A stretch of DNA of 64,000 bases, from the NCBI GenBank assembly GCA_033977485.1, contig CM066994.1, positions 117,824,458 to 117,888,457 of the forward strand. The letters run 5' to 3'. The notes under the pieces are model-generated. The model was not told the DNA's origin and searched no databases. It saw only the letters and a program-made list of their open reading frames with translations. Source of the DNA: Hydrangea macrophylla. Lineage: Eukaryota > Streptophyta > Magnoliopsida > Cornales > Hydrangeaceae. Positions 1-10,502 of this stretch are shown here, in pieces (within the stretch, counting starts at the first letter, position 1; every line of letters starts with the position of its first letter). Position numbers and translations under genes: made by a program.

Positions 1-713
1 TTTATTTATAAAAATCCTCGAAACATTTAACTGTCATCCATACATAATAAAACTAAAATAAAAACATAAATAAAACCCTATTACTTGGCTAGGGTTTCAT
101 TGAAACCATAGATCTAGAGTCTAGTTGTCCATAGAAGTGGTAGATGGCAAGTAGTTGATGGAGGAGGCCATGGAAATCTTTGGTCTTCTTCTTCTTCTCC
201 TTGCTTTCCTCCCTTCAATGGCTGAAAGTGTGGTTGTATATTGGTTGTGTATTAATTGTCCAACCCCTAAATTGAAGTAAAATAGGGTATATATATATTT
301 TACAAGTTTTGGAAGCATTCCTAACCCGAAACGCACTAAAACTGCTCTATTTAGCTTTCCAGACATAATTAGGCAGTTTCGTTCGCATAGGAATCATCAG
401 TATACTGAAATACGCAAGTTCCATTTTTACACAGGTCGCGTGCGCGGGCTGCGCGAGCGCGATATGGGGACCTCGCGCGATCAGTTTATAGGATTTCCGC
501 GCGAGCGGGTCGCGCGAGCGATATCTGGGTTTTTGTGCGAGCGAGTCGCCCGCGCGATGTTGATTTTCAGCTTCTTCTTGCTTGCTTTTTCACCCTGTTT
601 AGCCTGGTATACTTGATTTCTTCCAAATCCTATCAGAAAATAGAAAATAAAGTAAAATATACAAAAATAGGATAAAAAGGTACTAACAAACGCACGTTAA
701 GGCATATAAATAG
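1..713. repeat. Unassigned repeat-derived sequence with a GC-rich word array
   Basis: No convincing gene was seen. An 81-codon minus-strand frame (121-366) has no recognisable domain. Positions 430-560 form an abrupt CpG-rich island in AT-rich surroundings, made of repeated words such as CGCGCGAGCG, GCGCGATCAG and GCGAGCGAGTCGC. A TATATATA stretch lies near 287. The position, downstream of a gypsy pol end read on the minus strand, would suit a 3' LTR, but no TG..CA ends or target duplication could be set. Confidence 0.3.
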
Positions 714-2309
714 GATTTGTTCTCTCCCGATCAAGTACCCAGACAAGGGCCGGCCAAAAAGAAAAAACAAGCCACGGCCTCCTCCACTAAGGTATTTCTT
801 TCTTCTTCCTAAGTCTGTTATTTGATTGTTTCCCCTTCCTCATGACTTTTCCTTTCAATTCCAGCTTGCGGACAAAGGCTCTGAGGAGGACATACTGCTG
901 ACCAGGCAGGCCCAATTGCAACCACCGATAGCTCAACCTTCCAGTATCCGACCTCAGGAACTTCCAGCTGACTTCCCAACCTCTCCAACTCAAGCTGCGG
1001 CCTATCTTGAACAAGTGGCCAAAAGAGTGCTTCCCTTGAGAGTAGTTCCACCTCTCACTCCTTCAGACGGGGATGACGTTGACCCTGCTGAAGGCTCAGC
1101 CCCAGAACAGGTGGTTCTTTCCTCCAGTAGAGAGGATGTGCCCGATGCTGAACTCACTAGGCAAAGAGTTGGAAAGGAGGTTGAGTAGGTGGCGCCGATC
1201 ACAACTGAAGCCCCATGCGGTCAAGTCGATGCTTCTGCTGGTATGCCGTTGGCCCCTTTGTCAACAACAGAACATGTTGAGGCCAACCCTTCATCTGCCC
1301 ATGAGGGTCCTGTTGCTCCAAATGTTGGGGACAAGGCTGAGGACTCAGGCTCCACAGTTGGTGTTCAAACTTCATCTCAAGAGGACGTTGCTAGTCCGAT
1401 TGTAAAGCAGAATTTTATGATTCTCGCTTTTTCCGATATCCAATCAGCAACCCTCTCAACCATCCACCTCTCAACCGAGTAATGAGCCTGACATTCATCA
1501 AGAGATCTCGGCCTCACTATCTTCTCAAACCCAGGTATTATAGCTTTAACTTTTTAGTTTACTCATGAATACTTTGTCCTCCTTTTGACTCCTAACGTTT
1601 TGAACAGGCCGTTCCTATAGGCCCGGAGCCATTCATTCCTTTTGATGATTTCTTTTTCGACCTTGACCTTGGAGCATATGACCTGGGCTCCTTCGAACTC
1701 GAGGCAGTATCTCCCACACACCTTCAGCGATCCAGAGAACTTGAGCTCGGGCTTGCCCCCTTTGACTTGCCTGGCCTTCCATCTACTGCGGAGATTGACG
1801 AAGCTTTGAGCACGTTAATGGACGATCTTACTCTGTCAGACGGGCAACATTCTCTTCTAAGGGAGATACAAGAAAGACTCCCTAGTTGCCGTCTCATAGA
1901 CCAATCGGCCTCGGTGGTTCAGATCGATGCAGAAACTCATCTTGGCTCCCGGCAGAAAGCAGTGAAGTTCCTTCAGTGTACCAAGGCCAAATTTGAAGCT
2001 GGGAAAGCCTCTCGGGAAAAAGTCATAGCCAAAGATGCTTGGCTGCAAGAATGTATCACTATACTTAAGGCTCAGCTTGCTCAATGTGAAGCCGAAGTCG
2101 TCACCAACAATGCGGCCTTAGTGAAAATTGCTGAACTGTTGGCCCAGCTTGGTGGTGACGCCCAGAAGTGCAGTGATCAATTGCAGACCAGCCTCCCAAT
2201 ATCTAGAGCATGGGCATAAAAACTCGAGAAGGCAAAGCGAGATCGAACCGGAGCTAACAAGGTTTGGGAGGATCTAAGGGACAAACTAAGGAACTTTAAG
2301 TCGGCGTAG
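714..2309 (+). pseudogene. Intron-containing coiled-coil ORF antisense to a Ty3/gypsy pol end (degenerate)
   Basis: Three exons can be read: about 714-791, 865-1534 and 1608-2309. They are separated by two 73-bp GT-AG introns (792-864 and 1535-1607) with pyrimidine-rich 3' ends, both in phase 0. The first exon encodes a basic stretch (PAKKKKQ). The middle exon is Pro/Ser/Glu-rich and looks disordered. The last exon is a long amphipathic helix region rich in Leu, Gln, Ala and Lys, probably coiled coil. Defects: in-frame TAG at 1186-1188, a net one-base insertion around 1420-1440, and TAA at 2217-2219. The N-terminal part is missing; upstream is TAG at 711. The gene runs tail-to-tail with the gypsy pol fragment at 2431-2880. 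Extra antisense ORFs between pol and the 3' LTR are known in Tat-lineage gypsy elements, some with a plant mobile domain. That assignment is inference; no domain is certain. Confidence 0.5.
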
Positions 2310-2430
2310 AGGCCGACCCCAACCTTCGAACTTAGCATGTATTTATTTATTTTTATTTATTTTTTAAACATATTTGTAGGTAATGCTATGCCCAGCAATA
2401 TTTAATACACAAATATTTTGATCACTCCAG

Positions 2431-2880
2431 CTAAGGCTCATATTCTAATGGTTCATATTCTAACCCCGGATTCGGTCTATATTCCAAATCAATAGTTTTC
2501 CACAAAGTAGGGTAGTAAGACTTCAAGTATTGACTGTTTATTAACCTAAGATGAATGTCTCCATCCATATCACGCAACCTGTATGCTCCACCGTTCTTGA
2601 CTTGATGGACAATGAAAGGACCTTCCCAGTTGACCGACCATTTACCGTAATGGTTATCCTTGTCCTCAATAGGTAAGACGACCTTCCATACCAACTCCTC
2701 GGTGAAAAAAGACTTCTCTTTCACCCTTTTATTATAAGCTCAAGCTGCCCGTTGCTTTTGCACCTTTAATGAGTCTAAGGCCGTGAGCCTTATTTCGTCA
2801 AGCCCTTCTAACTTAGCTATCATAGCCTCTGTGTACTCACCAAAAATCCCTTGGTAGTACTGAAGCGCACAAGCCAAATA
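2431..2880 (-). pseudogene. Ty3/gypsy polyprotein, integrase C-terminal fragment
   Basis: Read on the minus strand, the frame gives an integrase C-terminal region. It starts near 2880 (ALQYYQGIFGEYTEAM), passes an in-frame TGA at 2740-2742 where an Arg codon is expected, and continues through KSFFTEELVWKVVLPI, GKWSVNWEGPF and GGAYRLRDMDG to NSQYLKSYYPTLW. The W-EGPF and GAYRL blocks are hallmarks of gypsy integrase C-termini. The rest of pol is absent: just to the right the sequence changes to unrelated repeat DNA. It is followed downstream by the convergent coiled-coil ORF, as in gypsy elements that carry an antisense extra ORF before the 3' LTR. Confidence 0.8.
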
Positions 2881-2881
2881 G

Positions 2882-3705
2882 TGTAGAGTTTACAAGGTAA
2901 ACAAATCACAAACGATTAATAAAATACAGATTTTATTAAGTGTTTAGAAAATATAACATGTAAGCGAAGAACAGAATCAGAACAGGCTCTGACTATTTGT
3001 AAGAATGAAACAGTAGAGAAATAACAAACGAGGGTAGACCTATTTGCTATGAATGCATAAAAATATAAAGGTTTGAACGCTTTGAATGCTTTGAATGCAG
3101 TGTGTATGCTATTTTTCGAGATGACGCGGAGTCCTTTGCTTGGTTGGCCTACTTCCCCATTTATAGCAACCTCTAGGAATTCTGATAAGGAAAGAACTCA
3201 TTTCCTTCCGCCCTAAGCTGCGTGGCTGATTGACTGATTGTGAAGGAATCCTTCCTAGTCTTCAACTCTTGCCTTGTCTTGACTCTTGATTGAACCAATC
3301 CCTATATTTTAGGGATTAACCTCCCATATCCAGTTGGACGTGATTTAATACCTTCCAAACCAGACTCTTGCTTCCTAAAAATCTGGGATGACTTTGCCTT
3401 GATAGCTGTGAATAACACTGCCTTTCCCTTTTAGTCCATCGGCCTTGTCAACTACTTTCTTTCAGCTGAATTGGGCTTAACCAATTTCAACACTGTCTTT
3501 CATGCCCGATGACCTCTTTACGAATGCCTATGGCCGATCGGACTCATACATGCATCCTTAATTATACGGTGTTTGATTGGCCTTCATGCCACTTTGATCT
3601 ACCATCGGGCTTAAACTGCGTTAAGTTATGTTACTCCTAAGCCCGATGGTCCTCATTCATGGCTATAGCCCGATTAGATTGCTCATCATTCATCTTCACC
3701 ATCTT
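2882..3705 (-). repeat. Candidate LTR (left part), split by the copia insertion
   Basis: There is no coding capacity. The block resumes beyond the copia element at 12125-12243. Rejoined, it would start TGTTTGCACC on the minus strand (12243) and end CTCTACA (2882), a TG..CA LTR-like layout of about 0.94 kb. The word GCCCGAT, in both orientations, recurs near 3439, 3504, 3532, 3604, 3643 and 3668, and again near 12150 and 12203. No target duplication matches the outer ends, so the LTR call is tentative. Confidence 0.35.
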
Positions 3706-3710
3706 TAGAG
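3706..3710. other. Target site duplication tagag (left copy)
   Basis: The 5 bases immediately before the left LTR equal those after the right LTR at 12120-12124, the size made by copia integrases. Confidence 0.95.
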
Positions 3711-5327
3711 TGTTAGGAAACTGCTTTCCCAGAATCCGTTGACAGTGCGTATAAGTTGGTACTGCAAAAAAATTTCATGAAATCTATAATAACCCTACAA
3801 GGGCGGAACTAGGGTTACCTTGAACTGCAAAATTGGATTGCTGTAGTAGACGAATCGAGAACACGGGCTCGATAACAGCTCACGATCTTCTACTGTATTC
3901 CTTTGCTGCCAGAATATCGAACTGAGTGTGGGCTCTTTCGAAATCCTTTTAGTTTTCTGCTCTTCCCTCTTTACGTTCTATTTTCTATTCCCAGTTATAA
4001 CACTCTCTTTGATTGCTATGACGATTCAATCCTGATCACATTGATCCGACAAAGATGTGTTCGTCAGGAGGATCAAACGATCTCCGATTTACTTGAATTT
4101 TTAACAGCAGCTCCGTCTCGACGTCAAGAACGTTGTGTAAAAAATTCAGCAACTTTCGATCAGTATTGAGCAGTCCGAAGCTCTTTTAGTGAGCGTTGTC
4201 CGACGCTAGCGATCTACACTCCTATGTCTCTTGAATACTCACAGAGACTAGGGTTTGGTGGAAACCCTTCTAGAAGAAAGCTAGGAGGTCAAGGGAAGCT
4301 TAGAATATGAAATCATGCAACCTGAGAGAAGAGCCAAGGCAGCATATATATAGGCTACGATAGGGACCATAAGAAGTCAATAAGGAATAGGCTTCCTTAT
4401 GGAATTAGGAAACCCTAATTCGAACTGAATCAGATTCCTATTTCCATAAATTATAATTCATACCACTAAAGAATTATAATTGCACTCCTACCCTTATCTC
4501 AAAATATATTTCGAGCTCCATGTTATTAAATGCTTATTATCTCCCCATGTTAAGATTACAGATATCCATTAATTAAATATAATTACTGACAATCATATTT
4601 AATTAATTTCTTAAAATTCCTTGCGATCCTCTACTTAACTTATCTGATATGTCGGATACAAAATCCACCTGCAGGGTTTGACATAATCAAATCTTATAAG
4701 CTTTCTCAAGGGGATATCATCAATCCCAAAATTGAGACATGGATTCCATCATTAATTAATAAACACCACACAATTAATATTGCCACCCAATCCAATGAGA
4801 TATTGACCCATTTAAGGATCTCACCCTTTTATGGATCAAAGTGTAAATATCAAATGTACGTGTCTACAAATTAACTTAGGATTTAGAGCATAAGCACTCA
4901 TAATAGCCATGAGGTATTAATTATCTTATAAGTCAGTATAAAGATAATTACCCCAAGTCAGTCCCGTTTAATACACAAAGTGTACCAGCATAGTGAGTTG
5001 AAACTATACCGTTTCCCGTAGTCAAGACAAACCTACTACAACACCATGCTGCAGTCCTACCGATGGTGTGTCCAATCCCATCTAAGACTGTAAACCAAAA
5101 TCTTACATTCTATAATATCTGATGGCCTGATCTTCCGTGTGTAAGCCGAACTCTACACACCAAACCACCTACTATATAGAATGAGAGACACATATGCATA
5201 ATATTAAATAAATAATATAATACAAGCATTGCCCACACAGATTCTCATAAAAATGGATCAATTGATTTTATTAAATGAATAATAAATCAACTACATAAAG
5301 CATGGCTTTTAGTATATATCCCTAACA
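3711..5327 (-). repeat. Copia element 1, 3' LTR (left)
   Basis: It starts TGTTAGGAAA and ends CCCTAACA on the plus strand, matching the right LTR base for base in length. Compared with the right copy, a CGA to TGA change near 4166 shortens a plus-strand open frame that runs antisense through both LTRs. That frame is very unlikely to be a gene. Confidence 0.97.
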
Positions 5328-5338
5328 ATCTCCCACTT
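5328..5338 (-). promoter_or_regulatory. Polypurine tract of copia element 1
   Basis: On the minus strand AAGTGGGAGAT directly precedes the 3' LTR (TGTTAGGG). This is the standard plant copia plus-strand primer site. Confidence 0.9.
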
Positions 5339-7165
5339 AGACTCAAAGCCATGAAGTGACACTCCTCACTCCAACTAATGGCTCTACCTCCTAGCGTAAA
5401 CACATATCCTGAGGTAGACTTTCTGGAATCCCTATCTGACATAAAATCAGAATCTGTGTACCCAATGGGTACAAGACTATCTGTTTGGTAAACTAACATA
5501 TAGTCTCGAGTCCTTTTCAGGTACTTGAGAATATTTTTCACCGCAGTCCAATGTTCTTGCCCTGGATTAGACTGATATCTACTAACCATGCCAACAGCAA
5601 AGCAGATGTCAGGTCTAGTACATAGCATAGCATACATTAGGCTTCCTACTGCCGAGGCATAAGGAACTGCCTTCATCTTCTCTATCTCATCAGGTGTCTT
5701 AGGACACTGATCCTTAGATAGAGTAATTCCATGTCTGAAGGGAAGGAATCCCTTCTTGGAATCTTGCATGCTAAACCTTGCAAGAATATTGTCAATATAA
5801 GTGCCTTGTGACAAGCCCAACATCCTATTCTTGCGATCTCGCAAAAGCTTGATCCCTAGGATGTGACCGGCTTCTCCCAAGTCCTTCATATCGAATTGAT
5901 TGGATAACCATACCCTTACAGAAGATAATACCCCCACATCGTTTCCGATTAGCAAGATATCATCCACATATAGTACTAAGAACACCACCACTCTTCCATC
6001 ATGTTTCTTGTACACACAAGATTCATCCGCACATTGATCAAAACCAAAAGACTTGATTGCTTGATCAAAACGGATATTCCAAGACCTAGATGCCTGCTTA
6101 AGTCCATAAATGGACTTCTTAAGCTTGCACAACATGTGTTCTTGGCCCTTCGCAATGAACCCGTCTGGTTGCATCATATAGATGCACTCGTCAAGATTTC
6201 CATTAGAAATGCTGTCTTGACATCCATTTGTCAAATTTCATAATCGAAATGTGCAGCAATGGATAAGAGAATCCGGATAGACTTCAGCATTGCCACCGGC
6301 GAAAAAGTTTCCTCATAATCGATTCCTTCTTTTTGAGTGAACCCTTTCGCAACAAGCCTTGCTTTAAAGGTTTCCACCTTACCGTCTGCTCCTCTCTTCT
6401 TCTTATAGATCCACTTACATCCAATGGGTTTTATTTCATTAGGTGGTTCTACAAGATCCCAGACTTGATTGGAGTACATGGACTCCATTTCAGACTTCAT
6501 AGCCTTTTGCCAAAGATCTGCATCTTTATCTTGGAGTGCTTCATTGTAGTTACAGGGGTCGGTACCTTGTTCGTCAGGGACCCGGTCATATGACTCTCCC
6601 AAGAACATGTACCGGTCAGGTTGAATAATAACCCTCCCACTACAACGAGGCACAACCCGTGTCTGTGTATCACTGATATTTTGTTGTGAAGATTCTGAAC
6701 CTAATACACCATTATCTACACGTTGTACTGGTTCAGGAACCTGCGTGTTAATGGTTGGTTCGGGATCTACACGAGTTTCGATAATCCTCCCACTACGACG
6801 TGGTAATGGAATATCGATAACTCTTCCTTGTGGTGTTTCTTCTCGTACCGTTGGTATCGAAGAAGTATATGTCGGTGTCTTTCCTCTCATTTCCTCTAGA
6901 ACAATACGGCTTCTGGGCTTGTGGTCCATAACATAGTCCTCTTCTAAGAATGTGGCATTGGTGCTAACAATAACCTTCTGATCATTAGGACTATAAAACA
7001 GACCACCTTTAGTTCCTCTTGGATACCCAACAAAGAAACATACTTCTGTTCTTGATTCCAACTTTTCTGCGTTCCCTTTCAGCACATGTGCTGGACTACC
7101 CCAGATCCGAACATGCCGCAGACTAGGCTTTCGCCCAGTCCACAATTCTGTGGGAGTAGTAGGTA
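5339..7165 (-). pseudogene. Copia element 1 pol: integrase C-terminus, linker and reverse transcriptase; RNase H missing
   Basis: From 7165 leftwards the frame reads the end of integrase ([28 protein letters not shown]), a Pro-rich linker, then reverse transcriptase (KARLVAKGFTQKEGIDYEET). An in-frame TGA at 6231-6233 stands where a conserved Trp is expected. A one-base loss near 6208 then shifts the frame to NGNLDECIYMMQPDGF, KLKKSIYGLKQASR and the catalytic FLVLYVDDILL. The frame continues through PYASAVGSLMYAM and DSDFMSDRDSRKSTSGY to GGRAISW near 5371, then runs straight into the sequence before the polypurine tract. Roughly 130 residues of RNase H are therefore deleted. The YVDD site itself is intact, but no continuous polyprotein is possible. 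Confidence 0.93.
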
Positions 7166-8240
7166 TGACTTAGATGGTACCAAGTTTAGAATGTATGCGG
7201 CTGTCTCTAATGCGTGTCCCCAAAAGGAAATTGGTAAATCCGAATAACTCATCATAGATCTTACCATGTCCATAAGAGTCCTGTTCCTTCTTTCTGCCAC
7301 ACCGTTCTGCTGAGGCATACGGGGTGCAGACAATTGGGATGTAATCCCTTGCTCCAATAAGTATTCCCTAAACTCTCCCAAGAGGTACTCTCCACCACGA
7401 TCAGATCGTAGTGTCTTGATACATTTATTTAGACGCTTCTCTGTTTCAGCCTTGAAGTCTTTGAATTTCTCAAAGCATTCAGACTTACGCCGCATCAAGT
7501 AATCATCGATGAAAGTGACAAAGTACTCAAATCCCCCTCTTGCTTGGACAGTCATAGGACCACACAAATCAGAGTGAACCAATTCCAACGGCTCTTTAGC
7601 TCTATAGCCCTTGGCTGAGAACGGCCTCTTGGTCATTTTACCTTCCAAGCAGGATTCACAGACTGGAAGTGCCTCCACTTCCAATGAGCCTAATGGCCCA
7701 TTTTGAACCAGTCTTTGAATCCTTTTCAAATTAATATGACCAAGGCGTAAGTGCCAAAGATGCGTTTGGTTCATCCTCGAAGGTTCTTTTCTCTTAAACG
7801 GCAAACTATTTGTGTTATTCAATTCATTAAGTTGCAGCATAGGAGAGATAGGATTTATAATATAAAGATCATCCACCAATTGACCAGAACAAATAAAACG
7901 TTTATTTTCTTTAATAACTACTACTTTATTAAAATGAACTGAATATCCATTCTTTACTAAACTAGAAACTGAAACTAAATTCCTTCTAATAGAAGGTACA
8001 TAAAAGCAATTTCTTAATATTAAAATTCTATCTCTACCAAAACTAAGATGTAGATCTCCTACTGCAACTGCTGCTACTCTCGTAGCATTTCCCATATATA
8101 GATAAATCTCTCCATCACTGAGCTGCCTGGTTCCCTGGAACCCCTGCAAAGAATTGCATACATGATCAGTGGCTCCCGTATCTACACACCAGGTACCGGT
8201 AGATCGGACCGCTAAACACGATTCAACAACTAGTAATGAG
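7166..8240 (-). pseudogene. Copia element 1 pol: protease and integrase part
   Basis: The frame opens near 8240 (VVESCLAV) and contains the protease signature WCVDTGATDHVCN. It then has the integrase HHCC zinc region (LWHLRLGHINLKR...CESCLEGKM) and the D,D,E core: HSDLCGP, LRSDRGGEY and [10 protein letters not shown]. After FVTFIDDY the expected conserved stretch of about seven residues before LMRRKS is absent, a small in-frame deletion within the core near 7497. At 7165/7166 a single-base loss shifts the frame, so the remainder of integrase is read in the frame of the next entry. The protease frame is offset from gag by one base, with a stop in each frame at the junction (about 8230), so gag and pol are not fused here. 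Confidence 0.92.
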
Positions 8241-9060
8241 ATCTACCTTGATTGTTCTGTTTGGCGAGATAAACTGGACATTGCTTCTTCCAGTGTCCTG
8301 GCTGCTTGCAAACAAAACATTTGCCTTTAGGCTTTCCCGGTTGTCCTCGTGGCCTTTGGATTGGCGGAGGACCCGCGGCCTTCTTTTGAGCCTTTTTCAT
8401 TTTCTTCTTGCCTTTTGGCTTTGAAGTAGAACCTTTCTCAAACACAAGAGCACTCCCTGACTTTCTGTTGAGACCCTCAGCTGCCTGAAGTTCTTTAAGC
8501 AGCTCCGCCAAGGTATATTTAAATTTATTCATGTTGTAATTGAGGCGGAATTGCTTAAAAGACTCTGGCAGTGACTGGAGTACGATATCGACCTGGGTTT
8601 CCCCGTCAATTTCAGCTCCAAGGATCTCTAGTTCATTAAGAAGAGATATCATCTTAAGAACATGATCCCTTACAGGCGTCCCCTCAGCCATGGTTGTGTT
8701 CATCAAGTCTTTCATAGCAACCTGCCTAGCAGCACGACTTTGATCCCCGAACATCTCTCAGAGGCTCTCCATCATGTCATAGGCACTGGTCATTGACTGA
8801 TGCTGATGTTGCAGAACATTTGACATGGATGCCAAAATGTAACACCGCGCCATCTCATCAGCCTTGACCCATTTCTTGTGAGCCTGGGTTTCCTCAGCGG
8901 TTGCCCCCTCACCAGGTTGCTCAGGACATACTTGAGTAAGCACAAACTTGTACTCTTCAGCAGTTAACACAATATCCAAATTCCTTTTCCAGTCTATATA
9001 GTTTGGTCCAGTAAGTTTGTTTTCTTTAAGTATAACAGCAAGTGGATTGAAAGTACCCAT
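8230..9060 (-). pseudogene. Copia element 1 gag, one premature stop
   Basis: ATG at 9058-9060 opens MGTFNPLAVILKENKLTG, typical of copia gag. The frame runs to an in-frame TGA at 8758-8760, where the context ESL-x-EMFGDQSRAARQ implies an original CGA (a CpG transition). It continues uninterrupted to TAG at 8227-8229. The C-terminal part is Lys/Pro-rich and has a CCHC zinc knuckle, CFVCKQPGHWKKQC (CX2CX4HX4C), the nucleic-acid-binding module of the capsid protein. Apart from the TGA the gag frame is open, unlike the heavily damaged pol. Confidence 0.93.
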
Positions 9061-10487
9061 TTAAAAGCCTGAGAATCACACAACATAAATAATTACGTTT
9101 GGGCAAAAATTACTATGGATTCGATTTGAAAATATTGGTTCCCTCTACCATATTTGAAAGGAATCCGCCAGCAATCTGATACACCGCGAATAGTATGACT
9201 CGATGGGAAGCCATATACTATCCATCATTTGTTCAGATAGACAATTGCCTTTTAATTTTACTATCCAGGTAATGTACTTTGCCTAATAAAATTAAACTGC
9301 TGACTTTCTTTGGTCCTATAAATAATAACAGTGACTCAGATGGAGAGGATATTATTATTTATAGCTAAGTGTATACCATCACTTAATTCTAGGTCAAGAG
9401 TTCTGTGAGGAACACTTCTGATGGAGAGGTGACCCACACCAACAATCACCCAAAACATTCTTTTAAAGAAGTTTGTACTGATGATTCCACGATCAACTAC
9501 GTCCGATAGGGAGGATGACACTAGAGCCATCACACAAAATTAATCATATCATCTACAAACCAGTGATGGGGACCATGGGATTTATACTTGATAAATTCCC
9601 TCTCCCACTTAGAATTTAAAAAAAATTGAGGGTTATAATTTTTTAGAAAAACTTTTAATTTAATTAATAAAAAATGATGGAATACTTGACAAGGATTAAT
9701 TCATCCTTACTTGTGAAACCCACATGTGTAGATAATAAAATCATTCTATTCTCATGATTTTAGAAAATAAGTACTTATGTTTTCAAATTATGGAATTAGT
9801 TTTATTTCTAAATACACATGTAGTTGTCCATCAATTTAAATTAATATAAATTAAACATGCAGCTAGACATCTAAAATAGGTCTAGGAACAATTATCCATG
9901 TTGTCCTATTCATTAAACATGAAACAATAATAATCATTCAATCACACATAAATAAGGAAACCACAATAAAATAGGAATCCCACTATTATGGTCAAGCAGC
10001 AACTCTTGTGAAGAAATCTTCATTGAACCCGATCAACTCTATGTCGCAACTACGCAACTGCCTTCCAGAACTGTTTTCTGAAATAGCCTCCAGAAATTGC
10101 CTCTAGATTGCTTTCTGAAACTGCTTGTAAACTATCTTCACGGATTTACTTGAGATATATTACACAAACCCTATGCCTCCATAAAGGAGTTCACATGCTA
10201 TTTCTTTGCAGTAAATTAACCACACATCAATCAAGCGTGGGATCCAATACACATAAATCCTATGCCTCCATAAAGGAGTTCACATGCTATATTAAAACAG
10301 CAAAATTAACCACGGATAAAACCATCGTGGGATCCAATCACACAAAATCAGTGACCATAATAGTGGAATAAGAACGCTGCAAAACAAGGGTTAGCACAGC
10401 TCTACGTTCTATCCATCCATCAAAACACGCATAAGATCTGTTTTATTGGACAACATGGTTGCCTCCAACCTATACGCAGAATCAACG
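9061..10487 (-). other. Copia element 1 untranslated leader with an internal tandem repeat
   Basis: This is 1.4 kb of non-coding sequence between primer site and gag ATG. It includes two copies of a roughly 90-bp unit (about 10167-10257 and 10258-10350), each with CCTATGCCTCCATAAAGGAG, a TTCACATGCTAT box and GTGGGATCCAAT. A leader of this kind would hold dimerisation or packaging signals, but none can be assigned. Confidence 0.75.
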
Positions 10488-10501
10488 TTGCTCTGATACC
10501 A
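10488..10501 (-). promoter_or_regulatory. Primer binding site, initiator-Met tRNA type
   Basis: On the minus strand TGGTATCAGAGCAA lies one base after the 5' LTR. It is complementary to the 3' end of plant initiator methionine tRNA, the usual copia primer. Confidence 0.92.
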
Positions 10502-10502
10502 C

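Noticed and set aside
3903..4169. Plus-strand open frame in the copia LTR, longer (135 codons) in the right LTR at 10695-11102
   Set aside because: It runs antisense to the element, starts from a non-ATG codon, has no known domain, and is cut by a TGA in the other LTR, so it is not maintained.
8225..8245. Programmed -1 frameshift between gag and protease of copia element 1
   Set aside because: The frames are offset by one base, but there is no slippery heptamer or clear downstream structure, and plant copia elements normally use one frame. A simple indel is likelier.
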